From Oscillospiraceae bacterium (GTDB lineage: Bacteria; Bacillota; Clostridia; Oscillospirales; Oscillospiraceae), in the NCBI GenBank assembly GCA_016295615.1, contig JAEDKW010000021.1, positions 1 through 14,985 of the forward strand: a DNA stretch of 14,985 nucleotides, given 5' to 3'. The translations under genes were made by a program, and so were the position numbers. Numbering within the stretch: position 1 is the stretch's first letter; the number at the start of each line of letters is the position of its first letter. Under the pieces are notes generated by a model. The model ran no database searches and was not told where the DNA came from. It worked only from the letters and a program-made list of their open reading frames with translations. This document shows, piece by piece, positions 1-7,421 of this stretch.

Positions 1-1
1 C

Positions 2-1966
2 TCAGCAGAGCTTCGCGCCTGCAGGGATCGCGTCATCCACGATGAGCAGGTGGAGCTTCTCCTCACCCTTTTCCTTGTGGACGGCGGAGATCAGCATGCC
101 GCAGGACTCAAGACCCATCATCTTGCGCGGCGGCAGATTCAGGATCGCAACGAGCGTCTTGCCGACGAGCGTTTCCGGCTCATACCACTTGTGGATGCCG
201 GAGAGGATCTGACGGTCGGTGCCGCTGCCGTCGTCGAGCGTGAAGCGAAGGAGCTTCTCGCTCTTCTTGACCGCTTCGCACGCCTTGACCTTCACGGCGC
301 GGAAGTCGGACTTGCAGAAGGTGTCGAAATCGACCGTCTCCGTCTCGTACGGCTCAAGCTCGATGGCGGGGAGCGCCGCCTTCTTCTGCGCCTCCTGGAT
401 CTCCTCCAGCTCGGCGAGCGCCTTGTCCATATCGATGCGCGGGAAGATGGCTTCGCCCCGGCAAACGGTGACGGTGCCGCTCAGGCTGCCCCACTTTTCG
501 GCGCTGTCCCAGCTTTGGACGTCTTCGCCGGCGCCGATCTGCGCGAAGATCTTCCCGCAGCTCTCGGGCATGACGGGCGTGAGCAGGATCGTGCAGATGC
601 GGACGGCTTCGAGCAGGTTATACATGACGGAGGCAAGGCGCGCCCTGTTTGCTTCGTCCTTGGCAAGCGTCCAGGGCGCAGTTTCGTCGATATACTTGTT
701 GGCGCGCTGGATGCACTTGAACACCGCCTCAAGCGCGTTCTGGAACTGAAGCTTCTCCATCTCGGCTTCGTACCTGCCGCGCAGCGCACTGAGCATGGAA
801 ACCAGCTCGTCGTCGAGCGCGTCCGCCTGACGCGACTCGGGGAGCGTGCCGCCGAAGTACTTTTCGACCATCGCGGTCGTGCGGGAGACGAGGTTGCCGA
901 GGTCGTTGGCGAGATCGACGTTGATCGTGTTGATGAGCAGCTCGTTGGAGAAGTTGCCGTCGCTGCCGAACGGGAAGGTACGCAGCAGGAAGAAGCGCAG
1001 GGCGTCCACGCCGAAGCGCTCGGCAAGGACGTACGGGTCAACGACGTTGCCCTTGGACTTCGACATCTTGCCGCCGTCGATGACGAGCCAGCCGTGACCG
1101 TAGACGTGCCTGGGCAGCGGTTCGCCCATGCTCATGAGCATGGCGGGCCAGATGATGGCGTGGAAGCGCACGATCTCCTTGCCGACGATGTGGTAATCGG
1201 CGGGCCAGTATTTGTCATAATCGTCGTACCGGTCGTTCATAAAGCCAAGCGCGGTAATATAGTTGGAAAGCGCGTCGACCCAGACGTAGACAACGTGCTT
1301 ATCGTCGAAATCAACGGGCACGCCCCACTTGAAGCTCGTGCGCGAAACGCACAGATCCTCAAGACCGGGCTTGATGAAGTTGTTGACCATCTCGTTGACG
1401 CGGGAGGCGGGCTGGAGGAAATCGGTATCCTCAAGCAGGTGCTGCACGCGGTCGGCGTACTTGCTCAGCTTGAAGAAGTAGGCTTCCTCCTCGGCGTCCT
1501 CGACGTCGCGTCCGCAGTCGGGGCACTTGCCGTCGACGAGCTGGCTCTCGGTCCAGAAGCTCTCACAGGGCTTGCAGTACTTGCCCTTGTAGGTGCCCTT
1601 GTAAATGTCGCCGTTGTCATACATTTTGCGGAAGATCTTCTGGATCGCCGCAACATGGTAATCATCCGTCGTGCGGATGAAGCGGTCGTTGGAAATGTTC
1701 ATCAGCTTCCACAGATCGAGAATGCCGCGTTCGCCGCAAACGATGTTGTCAACGAACTGCTGCGGCGTGACGCCGGCGGCTTTTGCCTTGTCCTCGATCT
1801 TCTGACCGTGCTCGTCCGTTCCGGTGAGGAACATGACGTCGTAGCCGGTCAGGCGCTTATAGCGCGCCATCGCGTCGGTCGCGACGGTGCAGTAGGTGTG
1901 CCCGATATGCAGCTTGTCCGAGGGGTAGTAAATCGGGGTGGTGATATAGAATTTCTTTTTTTCCAT
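2..1966 (-). CDS. metG: Methionyl-tRNA synthetase with C-terminal tRNA-binding domain
   Basis: Class I aminoacyl-tRNA synthetase that charges tRNA-Met with methionine in the cytoplasm. With the ATG at 1966 the protein has 654 residues. Visible motifs are the HIGH signature (residues 20-23), a KMSKS loop (300-304), and a four-cysteine zinc knuckle (C131, C134, C148, C151) in the connective-peptide insert. About the last 100 residues match the EMAP/Trbp111-type tRNA-binding domain, with a DFR start and a PPRKMMG segment. This is the long, dimerising form common in Firmicutes. The start was chosen because AGAGG lies about 9 bases upstream of ATG 1966; an in-frame ATG at 2017 would add 17 residues with no family similarity and no ribosome binding site. 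The stop TGA is at 2-4, so the gene is complete and any downstream partner lies outside the window. It is separated from htrA by 236 bases that hold a promoter and a terminator-like hairpin. Confidence 0.97.
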   Translation of the reverse strand: MEKKKFYITTPIYYPSDKLHIGHTYCTVATDAMARYKRLTGYDVMFLTGTDEHGQKIEDKAKAAGVTPQQFVDNIVCGERGILDLWKLMNISNDRFIRTTDDYHVAAIQKIFRKMYDNGDIYKGTYKGKYCKPCESFWTESQLVDGKCPDCGRDVEDAEEEAYFFKLSKYADRVQHLLEDTDFLQPASRVNEMVNNFIKPGLEDLCVSRTSFKWGVPVDFDDKHVVYVWVDALSNYITALGFMNDRYDDYDKYWPADYHIVGKEIVRFHAIIWPAMLMSMGEPLPRHVYGHGWLVIDGGKMSKSKGNVVDPYVLAERFGVDALRFFLLRTFPFGSDGNFSNELLINTINVDLANDLGNLVSRTTAMVEKYFGGTLPESRQADALDDELVSMLSALRGRYEAEMEKLQFQNALEAVFKCIQRANKYIDETAPWTLAKDEANRARLASVMYNLLEAVRICTILLTPVMPESCGKIFAQIGAGEDVQSWDSAEKWGSLSGTVTVCRGEAIFPRIDMDKALAELEEIQEAQKKAALPAIELEPYETETVDFDTFCKSDFRAVKVKACEAVKKSEKLLRFTLDDGSGTDRQILSGIHKWYEPETLVGKTLVAILNLPPRKMMGLESCGMLISAVHKEKGEEKLHLLIVDDAIPAGAKLC

Positions 1967-2069
1967 GGTTTTTCCTCTTTTCCTGCCGCCGCCGAATGGA
2001 AGCGCGGCAATAATCAAGGTAATCGCGCATGACCGGGCGGCTGCCTGTCCTGCACAGCATTACCTCAGT

Positions 2070-2099
2070 AGTGTACCACCGTTTCCCCCGTTATTGCAA
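2070..2099 (-). promoter_or_regulatory. Predicted sigma-A promoter of metG
   Basis: On the minus strand, TTGCAA (2099-2094) is followed after 18 bases by TACACT (2075-2070). The -10 is preceded by TGG, giving an extended -10. Transcription would start near 2063, leaving a leader of about 100 bases before the metG ATG. Prediction from sequence only. Confidence 0.5.
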
Positions 2100-2116
2100 G
2101 TATTTGTCAGAAAAAG

Positions 2117-2177
2117 AAGCACCCCATTTATCAGAAAATCGTCAGAAAATAACAGATTTCCTGCAAACAGGGTGCTT
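2117..2177 (-). terminator. Possible rho-independent terminator after htrA
   Basis: AAGCACCC (2177-2170) pairs perfectly with GGGTGCTT (2124-2117) on the minus strand, 26 bases past the htrA stop, and is followed by CTTTTTCTG. The loop is long (45 bases) but can form a short inner AT-rich stem (AAATC/GATTT). Position and U-run fit a terminator; the long loop lowers confidence. Confidence 0.5.
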
Positions 2178-2202
2178 TCTTCAATCAAGCCGTACTGCTT
2201 TC

Positions 2203-3528
2203 TCAGAAGCCGAAGTTGCCGAAGAACCAGCTCCACGGATCGTAATAACCGCCGTTTTGCGTGTTGTTCTGCGCCGGCGCATCGGTGGTCGTGTCCTCGG
2301 GCGTAACATCAAAGGTCAGCTCAAGCTGCACGGTTTCGCCGCCGCGGTAGACGGTGAATGTCGCCGTGTCGCCGGCAGAGTAGCCCTTCTTCGCCGCCGT
2401 CAGATCGGAGGTGTCCTTGATCTCCTTGTCGTCGATCTTCAAAATGACATCGCCCATCTGAAGCCCCGCCTTCTCCGCCGCGCTGCCCGGCTCGACGGAG
2501 TAGACGAACACGCCCTCGCTCACGCTGTAGCGGTACTGCTGCGCCATCTGCTGCGTCATCGTGCCCGGGGTGATGCCGATGAACGGCTTGTTGGTCACGT
2601 AGCCGTTGGTCATGATGTCCTCGATCATGGCGATGACATCGTTGATGGGAATGGCAAAGCCGATGCCCTCGACCGTCGTGGAGGAGTAGGAGGAGTACTT
2701 CGCGGACACGATGCCCACGACCTCACCGTAAGTATTGACGAGCGGACCGCCGGAGTTGCCGGGATTGATGGAGCAGTCCACCTGGATCATGTTGAACGGC
2801 GTGCCGTCCACATTGATCGCGCGGTCCACGCAGGACACGATGCCCTGCGACATGGAGAACGTCAGCTCGCCGAGCGGGTTGCCGATGGCGGCGACCGTCT
2901 CGCCGATGGCAAGCTTGCTCGAATCGCCAAGCACCACGGGCGAAAGTCCGGTGACATCGATCTTGATGACCGCGACATCGTAATCCTCGTCGCCGCCGAT
3001 GACGGAAGCGTCATAGGTCTCGCCGTTGTAGAGCGTGACCTTGACGGAGCTGGCGCCCTCGACCACATGGTAGTTTGTGACGATGTAGCCGTCCTGCGTG
3101 ATGGCAAAGCCCGTGCCGCTCGCCGCGTTTTCCACTGTCTGACCGAAGTAGTTGGTCGAGGTGGAGGACACGTTGACGGAAACGACGCTGTTGACATTCG
3201 CGGCATAGACCTCCGGCATCGTAAGCTGCTTGCCGCCGCCGACCTTCACGGTGGAGATCTCCGCCACCTCGCGGTCACTGACCTGCACGCTGGTATGGTT
3301 GACCCTCGTGCCGAGAATGGCGTGGCTCACGCCCGCGCCGACCAGACCGCCGAGCAGCGCGCAGCACAGCGCCAGCGCCGCGATCTTCAGTCCGCCGCGG
3401 TTTTTCTTCTTCGGCTTTTCCTCCCACGGCTCATCGGCATAGTTTCTGATGTCCACCGGCTCGTTGGGATTTGTGTCCCCCTTGCGGTAGTTGTAATGAT
3501 AGAGATTGTTTTCATCCTCGTAATACAT
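2203..3528 (-). CDS. htrA: HtrA/DegP-like membrane-anchored serine protease with PDZ domain
   Basis: Trypsin-like (S1C) quality-control protease that degrades or handles misfolded proteins at the outer face of the cytoplasmic membrane. The protein has 441 residues: a charged cytoplasmic tail (1-46), one membrane helix (about 47-72), a protease domain (about 100-300), a PDZ domain (about 315-408) and a short tail. The catalytic triad is visible: His154 in TNYHVV, Asp184 in DYDVAV and Ser259 in GNSGGP. The PDZ domain contains EPGSAAEKAGLQMGDVI. The start at 3528 is fixed by AAGGAGG eight bases upstream; an ATG 18 codons earlier has no such site. The last 12 residues are rich in aromatic residues and glycine, which is unusual. 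It is divergent from the FAD oxidoreductase gene and probably has its own promoter and terminator. Family assignment is secure; the substrate is unknown. Confidence 0.96.
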   Translation of the reverse strand: MYYEDENNLYHYNYRKGDTNPNEPVDIRNYADEPWEEKPKKKNRGGLKIAALALCCALLGGLVGAGVSHAILGTRVNHTSVQVSDREVAEISTVKVGGGKQLTMPEVYAANVNSVVSVNVSSTSTNYFGQTVENAASGTGFAITQDGYIVTNYHVVEGASSVKVTLYNGETYDASVIGGDEDYDVAVIKIDVTGLSPVVLGDSSKLAIGETVAAIGNPLGELTFSMSQGIVSCVDRAINVDGTPFNMIQVDCSINPGNSGGPLVNTYGEVVGIVSAKYSSYSSTTVEGIGFAIPINDVIAMIEDIMTNGYVTNKPFIGITPGTMTQQMAQQYRYSVSEGVFVYSVEPGSAAEKAGLQMGDVILKIDDKEIKDTSDLTAAKKGYSAGDTATFTVYRGGETVQLELTFDVTPEDTTTDAPAQNNTQNGGYYDPWSWFFGNFGF

Positions 3529-3582
3529 GCAAAGGACCTCCTTTTTATCGGAAACCGCCTCTGCGGTCTTTTGACAATACAC

Positions 3583-3588
3583 ACTATA
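3583..3588 (-). promoter_or_regulatory. Possible -10 element for htrA, inside a palindrome
   Basis: TATAGT on the minus strand lies 55 bases upstream of the htrA start, in an AT-rich stretch. No convincing -35 stands 16-18 bases away (best is an AAGAAA-like sequence). It overlaps the 11-base near-palindrome TATACCGTATA, a possible operator. Tentative. Confidence 0.3.
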
Positions 3589-3662
3589 CGGTATATTTAT
3601 GTCTTTTTCTTGAACAATTCTTTTTCATTTTTTAAACGTTCCTTAAGGATGCGAAGTTTTGC

Positions 3663-3691
3663 TTGCTCTTTGCGTGCGCGCATACTAAAAT
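3663..3691 (+). promoter_or_regulatory. Predicted promoter of the FAD oxidoreductase gene
   Basis: TTGCTC (3663-3668) and TAAAAT (3686-3691) are separated by 17 bases. Transcription would start near 3698, about 20 bases before the GGAGG ribosome binding site at 3717-3721. Prediction from sequence only. Confidence 0.4.
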
Positions 3692-3730
3692 ATCCGTAAA
3701 CTGCATTGCAATTCACGGAGGTGGCAAAAC

Positions 3731-5344
3731 TTGCTGCGCATCGACTCTCTCAAACTGCCCATCGGCGCGGATGACGCCGCCCTGCGCCGCGCTGCCGCGC
3801 GGACGCTGCGTATCGGTGCGGACAAGATCGGCGAGCTGCGTCTGCTGCGCCGCTCGATCGACGCGCGCGAGGGCGTGACGCTCGTGTGCTCCGCCGCCGT
3901 GAGTGTACCGGATGAAACTGCCGTGCTGCGCCGCTGCCGCGGCAAAAGCGTCTCGCGCTATGAACCCGAACGCTACCGTCTGCCCGGGCGCGCGGAAGCG
4001 CCCGCGCTTCGCCCCGTCGTGATCGGCGCAGGTCCTGCAGGGCTCTTCTGCGCACTGGTCCTTGCCCGCTGCGGCGCAAAGCCGGTCGTGCTCGAGCGCG
4101 GCCGCTGTGTCGAGCAGCGCAGGCGCGATGTCAGGCATTTCTGGCAGACCGGCAAGCTGGACACGGTCTCGAACGTGCAGTTCGGCGAGGGCGGCGCCGG
4201 CGCATTTTCCGACGGCAAGCTCTCGACCGGCACCAAAGACCTGCGGCACGGCTTTATTCTGGAGGAATTCGTCCGTTTCGGCGCGAGCGAAGATATTCTG
4301 CTCGACGCCAAGCCTCACGTCGGCACGGATAAGCTGTATACCGTCCTGCAAAACATGCGCCGTGAGCTGCTCTCGCTCGGCGCGGAGATGCGCTTTTCCC
4401 ATCAGGTCATTGGGATCGAGCGCGCCGGCGGTCATGTGACCGCGCTGCGCGTCGCCTCACCCGGTGGCGAATATACGCTGCCGGCGCGACATGCCGTGCT
4501 CGCGGTCGGTCACAGTGCGCGTGATACGTTCGCGCTGCTCAAGTCGCTCGGCGTACCGATGGAGCAAAAGCCCTTTGCCGTGGGCGTGCGCATTGAGCAC
4601 AGGCAATCCGATATGGACGCCGCGCAATATAAAGAGGCGGCCGGCTCACCCTTCCTGCCGCCCACATCGTATAAGCTCGCCTGCCACACGAGCGGCGGAC
4701 GCGGCGTGTTTTCGTTCTGCGTCTGTCCCGGCGGACAGGTCGTTGCCGCCGCCTCGGAGCCGGGACGTGTCGTCACCAACGGCATGAGCGAGTTTGCGCG
4801 CGACGGAGAAAACATCAACGGCGGTCTTCTCGTGTCCGTCACGCCGGAGGATTTTGGCTCAGCCGACGTACTCGCCGGCGTTGCGTTCCAGCGAAGGCTG
4901 GAGGAGGCGGCATACCGCGCCGGCGGCGGAACATACGCGGCTCCCGCGCAGACGGTCGGCGATTTCCTCGCCCACCGCCCCTCGACAGGCGCGGGCAGGG
5001 TCGCGCCCTCGTACCGTCCGGATGTCCGCTGGTGCGATCTGCACGAGTGCCTGCCGGACTTCGTGTGCGCGGCGCTGGAGGAAGCGCTCCCCGTGCTTGA
5101 GCGCAAGCTCCGCGGCTTTGCCTCGCCCGATGCGGTGCTCACCGCGGTGGAGACGCGCTCGTCGTCGCCCGTGCGGATCCTGCGCGACGAGACCTGTCAA
5201 TCCGCGCTGCGCGGACTGTATCCCTGCGGCGAGGGCGCCGGCTACGCCGGCGGCATCATGAGCGCCGCAGCCGACGGCATGCGCTGTGCCGAACAGATTT
5301 TGGAGGAATTACGGGGCGAAGCGCAGGTTTCTGCCCTGCAATAA
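3731..5344 (+). CDS. FAD-dependent oxidoreductase, COG2509 type
   Basis: Flavoprotein of the NAD(FAD)-utilising dehydrogenase family (COG2509), 537 residues, probably cytoplasmic. The dinucleotide-binding fold starts at residue 95 with VVIGAGPAG (GxGxxG at 99-104) and ends its second strand at Glu122, the usual ribose-binding acid for FAD. The family stretch NVQFGEGGAGAFSDGKL is at 148-164, and the C-terminal FAD contact YPCGEGAGYAGGIMSAAADG lies near residue 500. Residues 1-85 form a small extra N-terminal domain, typical of this family. The start is TTG at 3731, nine bases after GGAGG (3717-3721); the GTG at 3721 is out of frame. The physiological substrate of this family is not established, so no reaction is assigned. 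It is divergent from htrA and followed after 120 bases by the hydroxyacid dehydrogenase gene. Confidence 0.88.
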   Translation: MLRIDSLKLPIGADDAALRRAAARTLRIGADKIGELRLLRRSIDAREGVTLVCSAAVSVPDETAVLRRCRGKSVSRYEPERYRLPGRAEAPALRPVVIGAGPAGLFCALVLARCGAKPVVLERGRCVEQRRRDVRHFWQTGKLDTVSNVQFGEGGAGAFSDGKLSTGTKDLRHGFILEEFVRFGASEDILLDAKPHVGTDKLYTVLQNMRRELLSLGAEMRFSHQVIGIERAGGHVTALRVASPGGEYTLPARHAVLAVGHSARDTFALLKSLGVPMEQKPFAVGVRIEHRQSDMDAAQYKEAAGSPFLPPTSYKLACHTSGGRGVFSFCVCPGGQVVAAASEPGRVVTNGMSEFARDGENINGGLLVSVTPEDFGSADVLAGVAFQRRLEEAAYRAGGGTYAAPAQTVGDFLAHRPSTGAGRVAPSYRPDVRWCDLHECLPDFVCAALEEALPVLERKLRGFASPDAVLTAVETRSSSPVRILRDETCQSALRGLYPCGEGAGYAGGIMSAAADGMRCAEQILEELRGEAQVSALQ

Positions 5345-5386
5345 ACAGAAGGAAAAGCCGCTTTTCCTGCCGCCGGCGCGGCGGAG

Positions 5387-5417
5387 AAGCACGGCGCGCG
5401 GTGACCGCTGCTTTTTT
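5387..5417 (+). terminator. Possible weak terminator or attenuator after the FAD oxidoreductase gene
   Basis: AAGCACGG (5387-5394) can pair with CCGCTGCTT (5405-5413) with one bulged base, followed by a run of six T (5412-5417). Two smaller hairpins precede it: AGGAAAAG/CTTTTCCT at 5350-5368 and CCGCC/GGCGG at 5370-5384. Only 47 bases separate it from the next gene and I see no promoter there, so it may be partial or not a terminator at all. Confidence 0.33.
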
Positions 5418-5464
5418 CGCTCTCTGCGCGCCCCGCAGCAAAAAAAGAAAGGGACAACACAACC

Positions 5465-6433
5465 ATGGCTAAAAAAATCGGCGTCATCATCGACTTTCTG
5501 ACCGACGAATACGCGAAGAAAATCAACGAAGCGGCGGCTTCCCACGGCTACGAGGTGGAGTATTTCGACTCCAGCCGCGCAGCCGTCGGCAACGTGGACG
5601 ACTGTGAGATCATCTACGGTCACCCCTCGCAGAAGGTCATCGCAAGCGCGAAAAATCTCAAGTGGTTTGCCTGCTGCTGGGCAGGTGTGGACCGCTTCTG
5701 CCGGGACGAGCTCTATCAGGATCCCGACTGCCTGCTCACCAACGCCTCCGGCGCTTACGGCACCACGATCGCCGAGCATATCACGATGGTCGCGCTGATG
5801 CTCCTGCGCCGCCAGATGGAGTACACGGAGATCATCCGCAGCGGCGGCTGGAGCGTGCTTGACGGCGGCATCCGCTCACTCCACGGCGCGCGCATCACGG
5901 TGCTCGGCACCGGGGACATCGGCACGGAGTTTGCCCGCCGCGCGCGTGCCTTCCACCCCGAAAAGCTCATCGGCGTGCGCCGCAGCGTGAGGCCGAATCC
6001 CGATTTTGATGAGATCCACGCCATCGGCGAGCTGGACGCCCTGCTGCCCGGGACCGATCTTCTCGTCATGGCGCTGCCGTCCACGCCCGACACGGAGGGT
6101 ATTCTCAGCCGTGAGCGGCTGGCGCTGCTGCCCGACACCGCCTACGTCATCAATGTCGGGCGCGGCACGGCAGTCGACCAGGACGCGCTGATCGACGCGC
6201 TCAACGCCGGTCGGCTTGCCGGCGCGGCGCTCGATGTGGTGGTGCCCGAGCCGCTGCCGGCGGATCACAGGCTGCGCAGCGCGAAAAACCTGCTGCTTAC
6301 GCCGCACGTTGCCGGCAACATGACGCTCGGCTACACCTGCGAGCTGAATGTGAAGATGTTCTGCGACAATCTTGACCGTTATGCCGGCAACCGTCCGCTG
6401 ACGCATCTCGTGGACCGGAAAAAGGGCTATTGA
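5465..6433 (+). CDS. D-2-hydroxyacid dehydrogenase (phosphoglycerate dehydrogenase-like)
   Basis: NAD(P)-dependent oxidoreductase that interconverts 2-keto acids and D-2-hydroxy acids, 322 residues, cytoplasmic. The Rossmann motif GTGDIG is at 148-153. The catalytic set is visible: Arg233 in VGRGTAVD, Glu262 in PEPLP and His281 in TPHVAG. Length fits the short form without an ACT domain, so it is probably not the serine-pathway SerA. After the second Rossmann strand the sequence reads GVRRSVR (170-176); the arginines suggest a preference for NADP(H), which is inference. The start ATG at 5465 has only a modest GGGA element about 11 bases upstream. It lies 120 bases after the FAD oxidoreductase gene and 37 bases before the DUF368 gene, and is probably co-transcribed at least with the latter. 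The substrate cannot be told from sequence. Confidence 0.9.
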   Translation: MAKKIGVIIDFLTDEYAKKINEAAASHGYEVEYFDSSRAAVGNVDDCEIIYGHPSQKVIASAKNLKWFACCWAGVDRFCRDELYQDPDCLLTNASGAYGTTIAEHITMVALMLLRRQMEYTEIIRSGGWSVLDGGIRSLHGARITVLGTGDIGTEFARRARAFHPEKLIGVRRSVRPNPDFDEIHAIGELDALLPGTDLLVMALPSTPDTEGILSRERLALLPDTAYVINVGRGTAVDQDALIDALNAGRLAGAALDVVVPEPLPADHRLRSAKNLLLTPHVAGNMTLGYTCELNVKMFCDNLDRYAGNRPLTHLVDRKKGY

Positions 6434-6470
6434 ATTCGTGATCGCTCGATAGAAACAGAAAGGCAGTCCT

Positions 6471-7298
6471 ATGTCAAAAACACGAACCAAAAACCATATC
6501 CTCCGTCTCGTGCAGGGCGTGATCATCGGCGCCGGCGCGATCCTGCCCGGCATTTCCGGCGGCGTGCTCGCCGTCATCTTCGGCATCTACCGCCCGATGA
6601 TGGAGGTGCTCACGCACCCGAAGCAGGCGCTTCGCCGCTACTGGCGGATGCTGCTGCCTGTGGGCATCGGCTGGGCGCTGGGCTTTTTCGGCGGAAGCGG
6701 CGCCGTTTTGCTGCTGTTCAACCACTCCGAAACGCTTGCGACTTGTCTTTTCATCGGTCTCATTCTCGGCACCGTTCCCGGTTTGTGGCGCGAAGCCGGC
6801 GAGCAGGGGCGAAGCCGCGGGGCGTATTTTTCCGCCGGTTTGAGCTTCCTTGTGCTCTTTTCGCTGCTGCTGGGCGTGCAGCTCGGCTCGTTCGGGCAGA
6901 TGAAAGCAAACTTTTTCGGCTTTCTTTTCTGCGGCGTGCTGTGGGGACTGAGCCTGATCGTCCCCGGCATGACGTCGTCCTCCATTCTCATGGCGGTCGA
7001 TCTGCTCGCGCCGATGCTCGACGGGATCACGGCGTTCGACCTTTCCGTCATTCTCCCATGGCTGCTCGGCATGCTCGGCACGATCCTGCTGCTTGCGCGC
7101 GTGATCAACTGGCTCTTTAAGGCACACTACGCGCTCGCCTCCCACGCGGTCGTCGGCATCGTGCTTGCCTCCACGCTCATTATCATTCCCCTCTCGTACG
7201 CGAGCGCAGGCGAAGCCGCTGCGTGCCTGCTCTGTGCCGGGATCGGCGCGGTGCTGGCGCACTTGTCCGGCAAGCTGCAGGCAGCGGAAGAATCCTGA
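6471..7298 (+). CDS. DUF368 membrane protein, probable polyprenyl-phosphate translocase (PopT family)
   Basis: Integral membrane protein of 275 residues in the DUF368 family (PF04018). Published genetic work has linked this family to recycling undecaprenyl phosphate across the cytoplasmic membrane, the carrier lipid for cell-wall and surface-polymer synthesis; applying that role here is inference by homology. Two matching family motifs are visible, LPGISGG (25-31) and VPGMTSS (164-170), each in a hydrophobic hairpin, so the protein looks like two inverted halves. I count about eight hydrophobic segments between residues 12 and 266. The start ATG at 6471 has an AAGG element about nine bases upstream. 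It follows the dehydrogenase gene by 37 bases and ends 35 bases before a strong terminator, so it is the last gene of the group. Confidence 0.9.
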   Translation: MSKTRTKNHILRLVQGVIIGAGAILPGISGGVLAVIFGIYRPMMEVLTHPKQALRRYWRMLLPVGIGWALGFFGGSGAVLLLFNHSETLATCLFIGLILGTVPGLWREAGEQGRSRGAYFSAGLSFLVLFSLLLGVQLGSFGQMKANFFGFLFCGVLWGLSLIVPGMTSSSILMAVDLLAPMLDGITAFDLSVILPWLLGMLGTILLLARVINWLFKAHYALASHAVVGIVLASTLIIIPLSYASAGEAAACLLCAGIGAVLAHLSGKLQAAEES

Positions 7299-7333
7299 CA
7301 GCCCGCTCTCTTGTCTCCAATACAAATACAAAA

Positions 7334-7370
7334 CCCGCGGAGCGCCGATTGAACGCTCCGCGGGCTTTTT
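7334..7370 (+). terminator. Strong intrinsic terminator between convergent genes
   Basis: A perfect 11-bp stem, CCCGCGGAGCG (7334-7344) with CGCTCCGCGGG (7354-7364), has a nine-base loop and is followed by CTTTTT. On the plus strand it ends the DUF368 transcript. On the minus strand the stem is followed by GTTTTGTATTTG, so it may also serve ftsH, which ends at 7422. Confidence 0.9.
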
Positions 7371-7421
7371 CAAGCGTTTTTGTTTTCCGAAGCTTTTTGG
7401 GATTTTCAGTCCCGATATTCT

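Noticed and set aside
50..2032. 660-codon plus-strand open frame opposite metG
   Set aside because: It mirrors metG, whose HIGH, KMSKS and zinc motifs are certain. The translation has no recognisable domain and GC-rich codon use creates open antisense frames.
2068..2085. GGTGGTAC on the minus strand upstream of metG, resembling the T-box core
   Set aside because: The rest of the T-box consensus (ACCGCG) and a following terminator are missing, and the sequence overlaps a better promoter reading. Taken as chance.
2029..3699. 556-codon plus-strand open frame opposite htrA
   Set aside because: Antisense shadow of htrA; repetitive Arg/Asp/His-rich composition, no ribosome binding site, and it runs through the htrA promoter region.
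5392..5436. GGCGCGC/GCGCGCC inverted repeat before the hydroxyacid dehydrogenase gene
   Set aside because: Long loop, no T-run after it and very GC-rich surroundings; not convincing as a terminator or operator.
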